From Maribellus maritimus (GTDB lineage Bacteria; Bacteroidota; Bacteroidia; Bacteroidales; Prolixibacteraceae), in NCBI RefSeq assembly GCF_022267315.1, contig NZ_JAIKLE010000008.1, forward strand, positions 1 to 64,000: a stretch of DNA of 64,000 bases. The letters are read 5' to 3'. Shown one piece after another: positions 54,213 through 63,673 of the stretch. A program made the translations under genes and the position numbers. Positions within the stretch are counted from its first letter, which is position 1; each line of letters opens with the position of its first letter. Below the pieces are notes generated by a model that had not been told where the DNA came from, searched no databases, and saw nothing but the letters and a program-made list of their open reading frames with translations.

Positions 54213-56222
54213 ATGAAAAAACTACGCTATTTTTGTATCGCCTGTTGTTTGTGGATACTGGGGATGCCGCTTTTTGCACAACCCCTCATCTCGTTTGACA
54301 AATACCACACGACGACAGAAGTTCAGCAAATGCTGAAAAAATTGCAGCAATCGGAGCCGGTAAAAACCCAACTTCATACGATTGCCACCAGTCCGGGGGG
54401 TACACCAGTTTCCGTTTTAGAAATAGGAAAAAATCTGGAAGATGTTCCGGCAATTTTTGTTGGAGCTAATTTTGAAGGAAATGTGCCAATCTCTACCGAA
54501 GGAGCGCTTGCTTTTGCAAAAATGCTGCTTGACTCCGCAAAATACACCGAAAAAATAAAATGGTATGTAATGCCGCTTCCTAATCCGGATGCTGCCAAAG
54601 GATATTTTGAAGGAATAAAGTTTGGGCGATCGGTTAACGATTTTGAAGTAAACAACGATATGGACGATCTACCCAACGAAGATGGGCCGGATGATTTAAA
54701 TGGCGATGGTATTATTACTCAAATGCGTTATAAGGATCTGGAAGGTTCGTTTGTTATTTCCGGCAAGGATTCGCGAATAATGACCAAAGCCGACAAAGAA
54801 AAAGGTGAACGCGGCGAGTACAAAATTATGGAAGAAGGAATTGACAACGATGGAGATGGAAAATATAATGAAGACGGAATTGGCGGAATCAATATTGGAA
54901 TATCATTCCCTCATCTATTTCCTTTTGAGAAAAAAGAAGCGGGGAAATGGGCAGGACAATCACCGGAATCATATGAAATAATGCGATTTATTTTTGATCG
55001 TCCAAACATTGCAATGGTTTATACGCTTGGAAGCTCAGGCTTTTGTATCGTTCCGCCCAAAGGCGGACGAAAAGGTGGAGCCAATCTGAGTAATATAAAA
55101 ATTCCCGGCCGTTATGCCAGAATGTTAAATGCGGATCCTCAGAAATCTTATAGTATGGACGAAGTGATTGCTCTGGTAAAAGAAAATTTTGGAGGAGAGA
55201 TGGAAATCACCCCATCAATGATTGCAGGAATGCTCGGACTGGGTGCCGCTGTTAATCCACTGGATGAAGATTTAAAATTTTACACCAAATTTTCAGAAGA
55301 CTACAAAGAATATTTAAAAGGAAAAAACTTTAATACAGAACGGCTGGACCCGACACCAGCAAAAGATGGCTCATTTGAATTGTGGGCCTATTACCACCTT
55401 GGAGTTCCTTCATTTAGTATGAATTTGTTTACGGTTCCAAAAGTAAAAGAGGAAAAGAAAGCTGTGGAAGGAGAGCTTTCGCTGGACGATGTTGAAAAAA
55501 TGAGCGCCAAAGAGTTTACGGCATTGGGAGAAGAAAAAATCAATGCTTTCTTAAAAGCAAACAACGCACCCGACAGATTTTCAGCTAAAGGTATTTCGGA
55601 TATGATGAGTTCGGGAAAATTTACACCTAAACAAATGGTGGAAATGATGAAAAAAATGCCAAAACCAAAGAAGGAAGGAGAACTTAGCGAGAAAGACAAA
55701 GCATTACTGGCCTGGTCGGACAGCGAATGGGACGGTAAAGGTTTTGTTGCATGGGAGACTGTAAAACATCCCGAATATGGAGAAATTGAAGTAGGCGGTT
55801 TTGTGCCTTATATAGAATCAACACCAAAACCCGAAGCTATCGACTCATTACTTCAAAAACAACTCCCATGGCTACTGCAATTGTCTGAAAAAATTCCTTC
55901 TGTTTTATTTGCTGATGAAAAAATTACCGATTTAGGAGGAGGTGTTTATAAACTGGAAATATACATTGAGAATAAAGGGTATTTGTCCTACCCAATTGCA
56001 ATGGGGGAAAGAAATAGCCAACCTGCACCTGTTGTAATTACTCTCGACGGAGAGGTTGATTTTCTGGAAGGAATCAGCAGAACTCCGCTTGGAAGCATTG
56101 GAGGAAATCAGGTAAAAAAACTTACCTGGCTGATAAAAACAGACAAAAAACCAACCATCACTGCCAAAATTGAGTCGGCAGTTTTTGGAACGGATGTAAA
56201 ACAAATTAAGATTGGAGGTTAA
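54213..56222 (+). CDS. Inactive M14-like protein (pseudopeptidase)
   Basis: 669 residues with a signal peptide (MKKLRYFCIACCLWILGM). The M14 fold is clear from alignment with the next gene, yet every catalytic residue is replaced: the HxxE zinc pair is Glu88 and Val91 in NFEGNV, the third ligand is Leu272, and the catalytic Glu is Asn404 in SFSMNLF. Calcium-type DxDxDG loops (DLNGDGIITQ; DNDGDGKYNED) remain. A ~120-residue Lys/Glu-rich insertion (KEFTALGEEKINAFLK) is absent from the neighbour. It ends two bases before the active paralogue, so a partner or regulatory role is likely. Confidence 0.85.
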   Translation: MKKLRYFCIACCLWILGMPLFAQPLISFDKYHTTTEVQQMLKKLQQSEPVKTQLHTIATSPGGTPVSVLEIGKNLEDVPAIFVGANFEGNVPISTEGALAFAKMLLDSAKYTEKIKWYVMPLPNPDAAKGYFEGIKFGRSVNDFEVNNDMDDLPNEDGPDDLNGDGIITQMRYKDLEGSFVISGKDSRIMTKADKEKGERGEYKIMEEGIDNDGDGKYNEDGIGGINIGISFPHLFPFEKKEAGKWAGQSPESYEIMRFIFDRPNIAMVYTLGSSGFCIVPPKGGRKGGANLSNIKIPGRYARMLNADPQKSYSMDEVIALVKENFGGEMEITPSMIAGMLGLGAAVNPLDEDLKFYTKFSEDYKEYLKGKNFNTERLDPTPAKDGSFELWAYYHLGVPSFSMNLFTVPKVKEEKKAVEGELSLDDVEKMSAKEFTALGEEKINAFLKANNAPDRFSAKGISDMMSSGKFTPKQMVEMMKKMPKPKKEGELSEKDKALLAWSDSEWDGKGFVAWETVKHPEYGEIEVGGFVPYIESTPKPEAIDSLLQKQLPWLLQLSEKIPSVLFADEKITDLGGGVYKLEIYIENKGYLSYPIAMGERNSQPAPVVITLDGEVDFLEGISRTPLGSIGGNQVKKLTWLIKTDKKPTITAKIESAVFGTDVKQIKIGG

Positions 56223-56224
56223 TT

Positions 56225-57964
56225 ATGAAACGATATATATTTTTTATACTGTTCACTGCAATTTTCCAGTTAGGTTATGCCAGTGGAGTAAAAAGTAAAA
56301 TTGAAGTTCCTTTACGTTTCGACAGGTACTACAATTACGAAGAAGTAACAGAAGCATTAAAAGTTTTACACAATGCCTATCCGGAAATGACACACCTGGA
56401 TGTGATTGGAAAAAGTGAAGAAGGCCGCGAAATTTACGCATTGACTATCAACAACAAAAAAACAGGAGAAGAACTCAGTAAACCCGGCGTTTATGTCGAT
56501 GGAAATATTCATGGAAATGAAATTCAGGCTGGAGAAGTTTGTTTGTATTATGCGAACATGCTGTTAACCAAGTATGGAGAAAATGAAAAAATAAGCAAAA
56601 TCGTTGACAAAAATGTACATTATATCATTCCTGTGGTAAACGTTGACGGGCGTGCACATTTTTTTGACGATGCACATACGATGCACTCAAGTCGCAGTAT
56701 TCGCGTTCCCAAGGATGATGATAACGATGGACTATTTGATGAAGATGCCCCCAACGATTTAGATGGTGACGGAAGTATTACTCAGATGAGGATAAAAGAT
56801 CCATACGGCCAATATAAACTTGATCCGGACGACAGCCGAATACTGGTTCGTTGCAAACCGGGTGAAAAAGGAGAATATTCGTTGATTGGATCCGAAGGGA
56901 TTGACGACGACGGAGATGGAAGATTAAACGAAGATGCTGAAGGCTATCTTGATCCAAACAGAAACTGGGGATACGACTGGGAACCTCCCTATGTACAAAG
57001 AGGTGCCGGAAATTTCCCGTTTTCCGGAGTAGGGTTGAAAGCCATCAATGAATGGATTACAAAAAGACCAAATATTATCATTGGTTTTGCCTTTCATAAC
57101 AACGGTGGAATGTGGCTCCGTCCACCGGCAGACAATAAAACACGAATCCCGGCAGCCGATATTGCAGCGTTTGATGTTATTGGAAAAAATGCAAAAAAAA
57201 TAACCCCCGGATATGTTTATATGCCTTCGGTTGATTTGTATCCAACTTTCGGAGATTTTGATTCCCACCTCTATTTTATTCATGGCATATTTTCATTTGT
57301 AGGTGAACTTTATCCTGATGGAGCAGAAACTTATCACGATGACGAAACCAAACCTAAAAAGGAAAGTGAAGGTTCCGGCTACAGAGGAGATAATACTGAA
57401 GAAACACGTGAACGTCTGAAATTCAACGACAATATCACACAAGGAGAACTATACAAAGATTGGAAACCCTATAAACACCCTGTTTACGGAGATATTGAAA
57501 TTGGAGGTTGGGTAAAAATGAGTTCAAGACTCCCCCACCCTTTTATGTTAAACGAACTGGTTCACAGAAACGCATCAGTTGTGCTGCTGGCCGCTGAAAA
57601 CACGCCGGAAATTTCGATGGAAATTATAGACGTAAAAAAAGTGGGTAATAATTTAAATCGCATTCGTGTAAGGCTAGTTAACAAAAACGGGCTACCATCG
57701 ATGGCCAAAGAATCAGAAATTAACAAAACACACCGTCAGGATATTTTGAAAATAACTGGTGGAAAAGTTGTTGCGGGAGGAAAAATTAACGATATTCGTC
57801 TGGATAAAGTAAGTTATAAAGAGAAAAAACCAGAGATTCAATTCCTTTCTATTCCAAGTTACGGGAATGTTGAATATCAATTTTTGGTTGAAGGAAAAGG
57901 CGAGATAAAAATTAACTATGAATCGTTAAAGGCAAACAACCTGGAAACGTCTGTTAAACTATAA
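56225..57964 (+). CDS. M14 family zinc carboxypeptidase
   Basis: 579 residues with a signal peptide (MKRYIFFILFTAIFQLGYAS). Zinc ligands are His96 and Glu99 in IHGNEIQAGE and His291 in FAFHNNGGMW; the catalytic Glu is Glu361 in FSFVGELYPDG. NRNWGYDW lies between. DDDNDGLFDEDAPNDLDGDG and DDDGDGRLNED are calcium-binding-like loops. It removes C-terminal residues outside the cytoplasm. Forms one transcript with the preceding inactive paralogue; a terminator follows. Confidence 0.92.
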   Translation: MKRYIFFILFTAIFQLGYASGVKSKIEVPLRFDRYYNYEEVTEALKVLHNAYPEMTHLDVIGKSEEGREIYALTINNKKTGEELSKPGVYVDGNIHGNEIQAGEVCLYYANMLLTKYGENEKISKIVDKNVHYIIPVVNVDGRAHFFDDAHTMHSSRSIRVPKDDDNDGLFDEDAPNDLDGDGSITQMRIKDPYGQYKLDPDDSRILVRCKPGEKGEYSLIGSEGIDDDGDGRLNEDAEGYLDPNRNWGYDWEPPYVQRGAGNFPFSGVGLKAINEWITKRPNIIIGFAFHNNGGMWLRPPADNKTRIPAADIAAFDVIGKNAKKITPGYVYMPSVDLYPTFGDFDSHLYFIHGIFSFVGELYPDGAETYHDDETKPKKESEGSGYRGDNTEETRERLKFNDNITQGELYKDWKPYKHPVYGDIEIGGWVKMSSRLPHPFMLNELVHRNASVVLLAAENTPEISMEIIDVKKVGNNLNRIRVRLVNKNGLPSMAKESEINKTHRQDILKITGGKVVAGGKINDIRLDKVSYKEKKPEIQFLSIPSYGNVEYQFLVEGKGEIKINYESLKANNLETSVKL

Positions 57965-57987
57965 ATGCTGTTTAATTATTATTTAAA

Positions 57988-58017
57988 AGAGATGCAAGGT
58001 TTTGTATCTCTTTTTTT
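57988..58017 (+). terminator. Terminator after the M14 pair
   Basis: AGAGATGCAA pairs with TTGTATCTCT (one G-T pair) across a 4-base loop, followed by seven Ts. It starts 24 bases after the stop. Confidence 0.88.
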
Positions 58018-58094
58018 ATCTCTGAATAAAACGGACAAAACGATACGTGGCTGGAAGTCAGCAAAAAAGCCGGAACAGTTCTGAAACCGGGTAT

Positions 58095-58351
58095 TCAAAA
58101 TACTTCCGGAGCAGGGCCTAAAGTTGGTATATAATGGTGCTGGCTGACGTATTGGAAGTACTTTCTGAAATCATCAAAAAACCGAGCTACTCCCAGAGAA
58201 GGAAAATACATTGAAGCGTCGGAAAGTGTCATGATTATTTGTACTTTTACCAAAGCAGTAAAGACCGGGAAGGTAATTATTACGATTCCCCATGCGATAA
58301 ACGATTAACAATGATTCCAAAGATGTTGCTTCGTTTGTTTTTTGCAGCCAT
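58095..58351 (-). pseudogene. Frameshifted small membrane protein gene
   Basis: On the minus strand an ATG at 58351 opens MAAKNKRSNIFGIIVNRLSH and stops at 58280-58282 after 23 codons. The next frame is open from 58304 to the stop at 58095-58097, encoding GIVIITFPVFTALVKVQIIM and later RFFDDFRKYFQYVSQHHYIP. Adding one base in the GGGG run near 58290 joins them into an 85-residue protein with one or two membrane helices. The span of 257 bases is one short of a multiple of three. It could be a real pseudogene or a sequencing error; no family was recognised. The rest of the 415-base gap at 57965-58379 holds the terminator and nothing else clear. Confidence 0.45.
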
Positions 58352-58379
58352 TGAACTGGAAAAATAAAATAACAAAATA

Positions 58380-59348
58380 ATGAAAAACCTGATTTTATCT
58401 TTTTTGCTTCTTCTTGCGATTTCCGTTCATGTAAACAGCCAAAATTCAAAAAATTTCAATACACAAGCCTATCTTGGAATTAAAGAAGGCGGCGAATGGA
58501 CATGGGTTACTAAAAGTAGTGGAAAACAGCAATACGAATATCAGGGCGGAAAATTTAAAGCCGTTACTGAACTTACGGTTGATGAAAAACACACCGACCA
58601 TTCTTTTGATATTCAATTTGAAGGTCCCGGATGGGAATCAGATAAAATCGGTTACCGGCTTTATCTCGACTGGCGAAATGCCATCGATATATTTGGAAAA
58701 AAAACTAATAAGATGGTTTTACACCATGTTGGTCTTGACGGATTTGATTCGTATCACGAAATGCAGGACTGGGGTGTTGATGTACTAAAAGTGGGAGATG
58801 CGCTGGGAATAGGCTCCATTGCATTTTGGGACGGCAAAAAAGCCATCCGCGTTGAAAAAACCGATAATATTTTTTGTGCGGTAAAATCAGGAAAAAAAAG
58901 CTCGGAAGTAAAGATAAACTATCAGGGATGGGAAATCGATAATAAAAAAACGGATTTAACAACCACCCTGAAAATAGAGGCAGGAAGTTATCTTACTCAA
59001 TACTCCATTGATTTAACAAATGAGCTTTCCAACCTGGCAACGGGAATTGTTAAACTTCCTGATACGGAAATCAAAATTATCAACGAAATTAAACCGGGAT
59101 GGAGTTGCATGATAACTTTTGGCAGGCAAACGTTACAAAACGACAACCTGGGAATGTGTATATTCTACAAAACCAACCAGCTACTCAAACAAACTGAAGA
59201 CCCAAACAGCCATGTCCTGGTTTTAAAACCCAAAAATAACAAACTGACCTACTATTTTGGAGCTGCATGGGAACAAGATGCTTCCGGGATAAAAACGATG
59301 GACGATTTTGTAGTTTTACTTCAATCTCAAATAAAATATTTAAAATAA
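58380..59348 (+). CDS. DUF4861 domain secreted protein
   Basis: 322 residues with a signal peptide (MKNLILSFLLLLAISVHVNS). A beta-rich domain contains GEWTWVTKSSGKQQYEYQGG, RNAIDIFGKKTNKMVLHH and GFDSYHEMQDWGVDVLKVG, usual for DUF4861. The family is common in Bacteroidota loci for uronic-acid polysaccharides. The KDG kinase/aldolase/TRAP operon next door supports a link to uronate use, but the reaction is not known. Confidence 0.85.
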   Translation: MKNLILSFLLLLAISVHVNSQNSKNFNTQAYLGIKEGGEWTWVTKSSGKQQYEYQGGKFKAVTELTVDEKHTDHSFDIQFEGPGWESDKIGYRLYLDWRNAIDIFGKKTNKMVLHHVGLDGFDSYHEMQDWGVDVLKVGDALGIGSIAFWDGKKAIRVEKTDNIFCAVKSGKKSSEVKINYQGWEIDNKKTDLTTTLKIEAGSYLTQYSIDLTNELSNLATGIVKLPDTEIKIINEIKPGWSCMITFGRQTLQNDNLGMCIFYKTNQLLKQTEDPNSHVLVLKPKNNKLTYYFGAAWEQDASGIKTMDDFVVLLQSQIKYLK

Positions 59349-59408
59349 AGTATTGGAAAATTGCAGTTGCCTTAAACTCTGGCAATTTCATATAGAGCAG
59401 GATTATCT

Positions 59409-59870
59409 TCAAAGAAATTTATCAACTATTTTCAAATCTATTCCATTTCTTACAAAAATGGCTTCTACTCCCAACCCCGAAACATCTTGAATATTTCTGT
59501 ACTCATCATCAAAAAACACCATGTGTTGATAGGGAACATCAAAAAAACGCCGGATTTTTTTGAAATGCGAAATTTTTGACGCCGGGTAAATTTCTTTTGT
59601 ATCAAAATATTTATCGATGTCAAATAGTTTCAATAAATCCTGCGCCCATTCCGGCTCATAAGTCCGCGAAGCAGCTGCAATGAACTTATTCTGTTTTTTC
59701 AACTCTTCCAAAACCGCAATTACATCCGGATACAAACGTATCCATCTTCCGGATCGATCCAATAATTTGTTATTCCTCCAAACATAGGGTGGATTTGTGG
59801 CATCGCACCAGGTTCCGCCGGCATCCCAAAGTGTAAAATCCAAATCGAAAACAAAAACGTCAAAACTCAT
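59409..59870 (-). CDS. MDP-1-like HAD phosphatase
   Basis: The ATG at 59870 gives 153 residues; an in-frame TTG at 59885 is less likely. HAD motif I is FDLDFTLWD, motif II near AAASRT, and the final motif VFFDDEYRN. This matches magnesium-dependent phosphatase-1, which acts on sugar phosphates or phosphotyrosine. It is cytoplasmic. It lies 67 bases beyond the TRAP operon stop and may be read from a separate promoter. Confidence 0.85.
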   Translation of the reverse strand: MSFDVFVFDLDFTLWDAGGTWCDATNPPYVWRNNKLLDRSGRWIRLYPDVIAVLEELKKQNKFIAAASRTYEPEWAQDLLKLFDIDKYFDTKEIYPASKISHFKKIRRFFDVPYQHMVFFDDEYRNIQDVSGLGVEAIFVRNGIDLKIVDKFL

Positions 59871-59937
59871 CTTCAAAAATTTCAAAAAAATAAGGGAGTA
59901 AGAATTACTCCCTTAAATATGTAATTAATTTATCAGG

Positions 59938-61401
59938 TTAGAATCCTAAACTTTTGGGTAACCAAAGCGAAATGTCCGGAATATAAGTTACCAACAACAA
60001 AACGATTACCATTGCAATAAACATTGGCAAAAGTGGTTTGATTACCTTGTCTATACTTAAACCGGCGACACTACAACCAATAAACAATACTGAACCAACC
60101 GGTGGAGTACAAAGACCAACGCTCAGGTTCAATACCATAATAATCCCGAAATGAATCGGGTCAACTCCCATTGCTGTAACAATTGGAAGAAATATTGGAG
60201 TAAAAATCAAAACTGCCGGAGTCATATCCATAAACACTCCCACAAAAAGCAAAATCATGTTAATGATAAGCAAAATCATAAACGGATTGCTTGTAACTGA
60301 AAGTAAACCTTCACTAACATTTTGCGGAATATTTTCATACGCCATAATCCACGACAAGCCCAAACAGGTAGCAACTAAAAGCATTACAACACCTGTAGTT
60401 TTTACAGAACGAAGAAAAATATCAGGCAAATCTTTGATTTTTATCTGACGATAGATAAACGACAAGACTAAGGCATATAAAACTGCAATTGCCGAAGCTT
60501 CAGTTGCTGTAAAAAATCCGGCAACAATACCACCGATCACAATTACCAACATCAACAAACTTGGTATAGCGTCGAGGAATTTTTTCGTGCCAACCTTTGC
60601 TTTTTCCTTGTTCCGAATGGTTTTTATAACGGCCCAAACTGCAAAAGCAGCCACTACCAAATACAGTAAAACCCGGTTTAACCCTACTGAGAAATTAGCA
60701 CGTGAAAATGAAACGCCTTTATATACAGCGACGATCCCAACAGCAATTAAAGTAACAATCCCCAAAGCCCTCATTGCTGCTTTTGTTCCACTTCTTTTAT
60801 AAATCAGCATGGTAATGGCAGTAATTATAATTCCCAGTCCGGTAAGAATTCCAGGTAAATAACCAGCCAGGAAAAGTGCGGTAATTGAAACCCCTCCACT
60901 GGCCAAAGAATATACAATGAGAATATTACTCGGCGGAATTGATAAACCTGTAGTTGCAGAAGTAATATTTACTGCAGCGCTAAAATTGTCAGGGTAACCT
61001 TCTTTTTTCATTTCCGGTTGCATGATACTTCCGATTGCAGAAGCAGACGCAGCCGCAGAACCGGAAATTGCACCAAACAACATATTGGCCAAAACGTTAA
61101 CCATGGCAACACCTCCGGGAATTCCACCCACTAAAATACGCGCAAAATCAATCAGACGAATCGCTATTCCTCCACTGTTCATTATGTTCCCCGCGAGTAT
61201 AAAAAACGGAATGGCAAGTAGTGCAAAACTGTCAAGCCCGGTGGCCATTCGTTGCGAAAAAGTAGTAAGTGCAGGAATCATGTCGATGCTTACCAACATG
61301 GTTAAGATTCCGGATATACCAATACTAAATGCAATCGGAACTCCAATTACAAGTAAAATTATAAAGCTAAATACAAGTACAAATATTTCAAAAAATTCCA
61401 T
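59938..61401 (-). CDS. dctM: TRAP transporter large permease (DctM)
   Basis: 487 residues with 12 or more membrane helices. PIAFSIGISGILTMLVSIDM, GISGSAAASASAIGSIMQPE-type (AISGSAAASASA), TTGLSIPPSNILIVYSLASG and GLCTPPVGSVLFIGC are typical of DctM. This subunit carries the solute across the inner membrane driven by Na+ or H+. It is longer than the usual ~430 because of an extra ~60-residue hydrophobic insertion near residue 200-280. Last gene of the operon, 5 bases after dctQ. Confidence 0.94.
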   Translation of the reverse strand: MEFFEIFVLVFSFIILLVIGVPIAFSIGISGILTMLVSIDMIPALTTFSQRMATGLDSFALLAIPFFILAGNIMNSGGIAIRLIDFARILVGGIPGGVAMVNVLANMLFGAISGSAAASASAIGSIMQPEMKKEGYPDNFSAAVNITSATTGLSIPPSNILIVYSLASGGVSITALFLAGYLPGILTGLGIIITAITMLIYKRSGTKAAMRALGIVTLIAVGIVAVYKGVSFSRANFSVGLNRVLLYLVVAAFAVWAVIKTIRNKEKAKVGTKKFLDAIPSLLMLVIVIGGIVAGFFTATEASAIAVLYALVLSFIYRQIKIKDLPDIFLRSVKTTGVVMLLVATCLGLSWIMAYENIPQNVSEGLLSVTSNPFMILLIINMILLFVGVFMDMTPAVLIFTPIFLPIVTAMGVDPIHFGIIMVLNLSVGLCTPPVGSVLFIGCSVAGLSIDKVIKPLLPMFIAMVIVLLLVTYIPDISLWLPKSLGF

Positions 61402-61406
61402 AGCAG

Positions 61407-61886
61407 TTAGTTTTTCCGGTTAGCTTTAACCATGTTATACATATTGTCAATATCAAAGTAAGCGATTAAAATTCCGCTCAAAGGCAACACCAGATAAACG
61501 GCTCCCAGCGGCATTCCCAAAGCAGCTGATTTTACTGAAAGATAAAAGCGTGTATAAACCAGCCAGCTTCCGCCAACTATCATCACGGTAATGGCAAAAA
61601 GAATAACCACAACGCTGATAAAAATTTCAAGCTTGAACTTCCTTTTAGGTGAGCTTTTCTGAAGAAGTAAATCAATTGCCAGGTGCTCTCTTTTCCCCGC
61701 AACATAAGCAGCTCCGAGAAGTCCAACCCAAATAAGGAGATATCCGGCCAACTCATCAGTATAACTACTTGGTGAATTTAGAATGTATCTGCTGGCCACC
61801 TGCCAGAGTACATCCAGAACAAGGACACTGAGTAAAAATACCAGCACCCATTCCAAAGCTTTATCAATAGTTTTTCGTATACTCAT
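61407..61886 (-). CDS. dctQ: TRAP transporter small permease (DctQ)
   Basis: 159 residues with four membrane helices; SSYTDELAGYLLIWVGLLGA and KREHLAIDLLL are the usual DctQ motifs. It pairs with DctM to form the permease. 11 bases after dctP and 5 before dctM. Confidence 0.93.
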   Translation of the reverse strand: MSIRKTIDKALEWVLVFLLSVLVLDVLWQVASRYILNSPSSYTDELAGYLLIWVGLLGAAYVAGKREHLAIDLLLQKSSPKRKFKLEIFISVVVILFAITVMIVGGSWLVYTRFYLSVKSAALGMPLGAVYLVLPLSGILIAYFDIDNMYNMVKANRKN

Positions 61887-61897
61887 AATGTTAGGTT

Positions 61898-62881
61898 TTA
61901 TTTAACGGCCTGAATTCTTTTTATATAAGAATAGATAACTTCATTGTCTTTATAACTCTCCAAAAGCGGCTGAACTTTTTCAATAAAAGGCTCTTTGTCG
62001 GGATAAATCACTTCAACTCCTGCTTTTTGCACTTCTTCCAACGACTCTTTTTCTGAATCTGCCCAAAGTTTACGTTCCAACACAGCAGACTCATCAGCAG
62101 CTTGTTGCAACCATTTTTGTTCCTGTTCACTCAATTTATCCCAAATAATTTTACTTACTACCAGTACATCAGGAATCGTTGTGTGTTCATCCAAAGAATA
62201 GTATTTACAAACTTCGTAATGGCGGGATGTATAAAGACTTGGCGGATTATTTTCAGCTCCGTCAACCACGCCACTTTGCAACGCGGTGTATAATTCTCCC
62301 CATGAAATTGGTGTAGCTGAACCTCCAAGTGCCCGAATCATTTCCACAGCAGTAATACTTCGCATCACTCTGATCTTCAACCCCGCCAAATCGTCCGGTG
62401 TATGAATGGGTTTATCGATAGTATAAAAACTGCGTGAACCTGCATCGTAATAAGTTAATCCGCGAATCCATTTATCTTCCGTACTCAACAACAAATCCTT
62501 CCCAATTTCTCCGTCCATAATTTTGAAGGAGTGTTCTTTTGATTTAAAAATATAGGGAAGCCCAAACACTTTGTACGCGTCAGTAAAACTTTCCATAACC
62601 GCGGCAGAGACCTTGGTTATTGCCAGACTTCCAATTTGCACCAGTTCCACACATTGCTGTTCCGAACCAAGTTGTTCCGCCGGATAAACTTCAATGGTTA
62701 ATTGTCCGTCAGACAGTTCTGAGCATCGCTGAGCCATAAACATCATGGCCTTGTGTACCGGATGATCTGTTGGCAGGCCATGTGCAAGCTTTAGTTCTGT
62801 TTTTTCTGAATGTGTACTGCAGGAAGTCACAAAAAACAATAAAACGACTCCCGCAACAAGTACTATTCTGTTGTATTTCAT
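61898..62881 (-). CDS. dctP: TRAP transporter substrate-binding lipoprotein (DctP)
   Basis: 327 residues. A lipoprotein signal ends FFVTSC. LAHGLPTDHPVHKAM and LKIRVMRSITAVEMIRALG contain the conserved Arg that pairs with a carboxylate of the ligand; GSATPISWGELYTALQSGVV-type and DGAENNPPSLYTSRHYEV follow. It captures a sugar acid or other carboxylate in the periplasm. The operon context points to a uronate or 2-keto-3-deoxygluconate. Confidence 0.94.
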   Translation of the reverse strand: MKYNRIVLVAGVVLLFFVTSCSTHSEKTELKLAHGLPTDHPVHKAMMFMAQRCSELSDGQLTIEVYPAEQLGSEQQCVELVQIGSLAITKVSAAVMESFTDAYKVFGLPYIFKSKEHSFKIMDGEIGKDLLLSTEDKWIRGLTYYDAGSRSFYTIDKPIHTPDDLAGLKIRVMRSITAVEMIRALGGSATPISWGELYTALQSGVVDGAENNPPSLYTSRHYEVCKYYSLDEHTTIPDVLVVSKIIWDKLSEQEQKWLQQAADESAVLERKLWADSEKESLEEVQKAGVEVIYPDKEPFIEKVQPLLESYKDNEVIYSYIKRIQAVK

Positions 62882-62891
62882 CAGCTTATGA

Positions 62892-63566
62892 TTAATTAGT
62901 TTTATATTTTTTTATAATTTGTAATGCTTCCTTACATTTATCGGTAATATAGTTATAATTTTTCTCTGCCAAAATTTCTTTTGGAAAAAGCTGAGAGCCC
63001 ATTCCAACACATGTTGAGCCGGCTTCAATCCATGCCTTCAAATTGTCTTCAGTCGGGGTTACGCCGCCTGTTGGCATTATACTTGTCCACGGCATCGGGC
63101 CTTTTACTGCTTTTACAAACGAAGGTCCTCCAACTTGAGAACCAGGAAATATTTTTACAACTTCAGCACCCAATTCGTGGGCTTTGCCAATTTCTGTAAC
63201 CGAACCACAACCAGGGCTCCAGGCAATTTTGCGTTTATTACAAACTTTCGCTGTTCCTTCATCAATGAGCGGAGAAACAATAAAATTAGTTCCGAGTGCA
63301 ATATACATTGCAGCGGTTGCTTCATCAACAACTGATCCCACACCCATAATCATCTCGGGGCAATTTTCTATTGCCCATTTGTTCAGTTCGGCAAAAACCA
63401 GAGTCGCAAAATCTCCACGATTGGTAAATTCAAAAACACGCACTCCCCCATCGTAACATGCTTTTACAACTGCTTTACAAACTTCAGGGTCTTTATTATA
63501 GAAAACCGGAACCATACCGGTTTCATTCATTTTTAATGCTACTTCTATTCTGGAAAATCTGGCCAT
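62892..63566 (-). CDS. eda: KDPG/KHG aldolase
   Basis: 224 residues. The Schiff-base lysine is Lys138 in EVVKIFPGSQ and the acidic base is Glu in RVFEFTNRG; MPTGGVTPTEDNLKAWIEAG binds phosphate. It splits 2-keto-3-deoxy-6-phosphogluconate to pyruvate and glyceraldehyde 3-phosphate. It lies between the KDG kinase and TRAP genes. A -7-like TAACTTTG sits at 63590-63597 in the 107-base gap upstream. Confidence 0.95.
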   Translation of the reverse strand: MARFSRIEVALKMNETGMVPVFYNKDPEVCKAVVKACYDGGVRVFEFTNRGDFATLVFAELNKWAIENCPEMIMGVGSVVDEATAAMYIALGTNFIVSPLIDEGTAKVCNKRKIAWSPGCGSVTEIGKAHELGAEVVKIFPGSQVGGPSFVKAVKGPMPWTSIMPTGGVTPTEDNLKAWIEAGSTCVGMGSQLFPKEILAEKNYNYITDKCKEALQIIKKYKTN

Positions 63567-63673
63567 AACTTAGTTTAAAGTTCAATATTCAAAGTTAAAA
63601 GCTACCCAATATTCTTAAAGATCTGGCAGCTCCAATATATTTTATCTATTTTTTTGAGGCGAGCAAAAATTAT

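Noticed and set aside
58027-58137. A plus-strand open stretch of about 35 codons that looked like the tail of a decayed gene
   Set aside because: It has no start, overlaps the better minus-strand candidate in antisense, and matches nothing I recognise.
58174-58449. A 91-codon minus-strand frame overlapping the broken small gene and the DUF4861 start
   Set aside because: It runs through the signal peptide of the DUF4861 gene in antisense and lacks hydrophobic or family features; the other two frames explain the region better.
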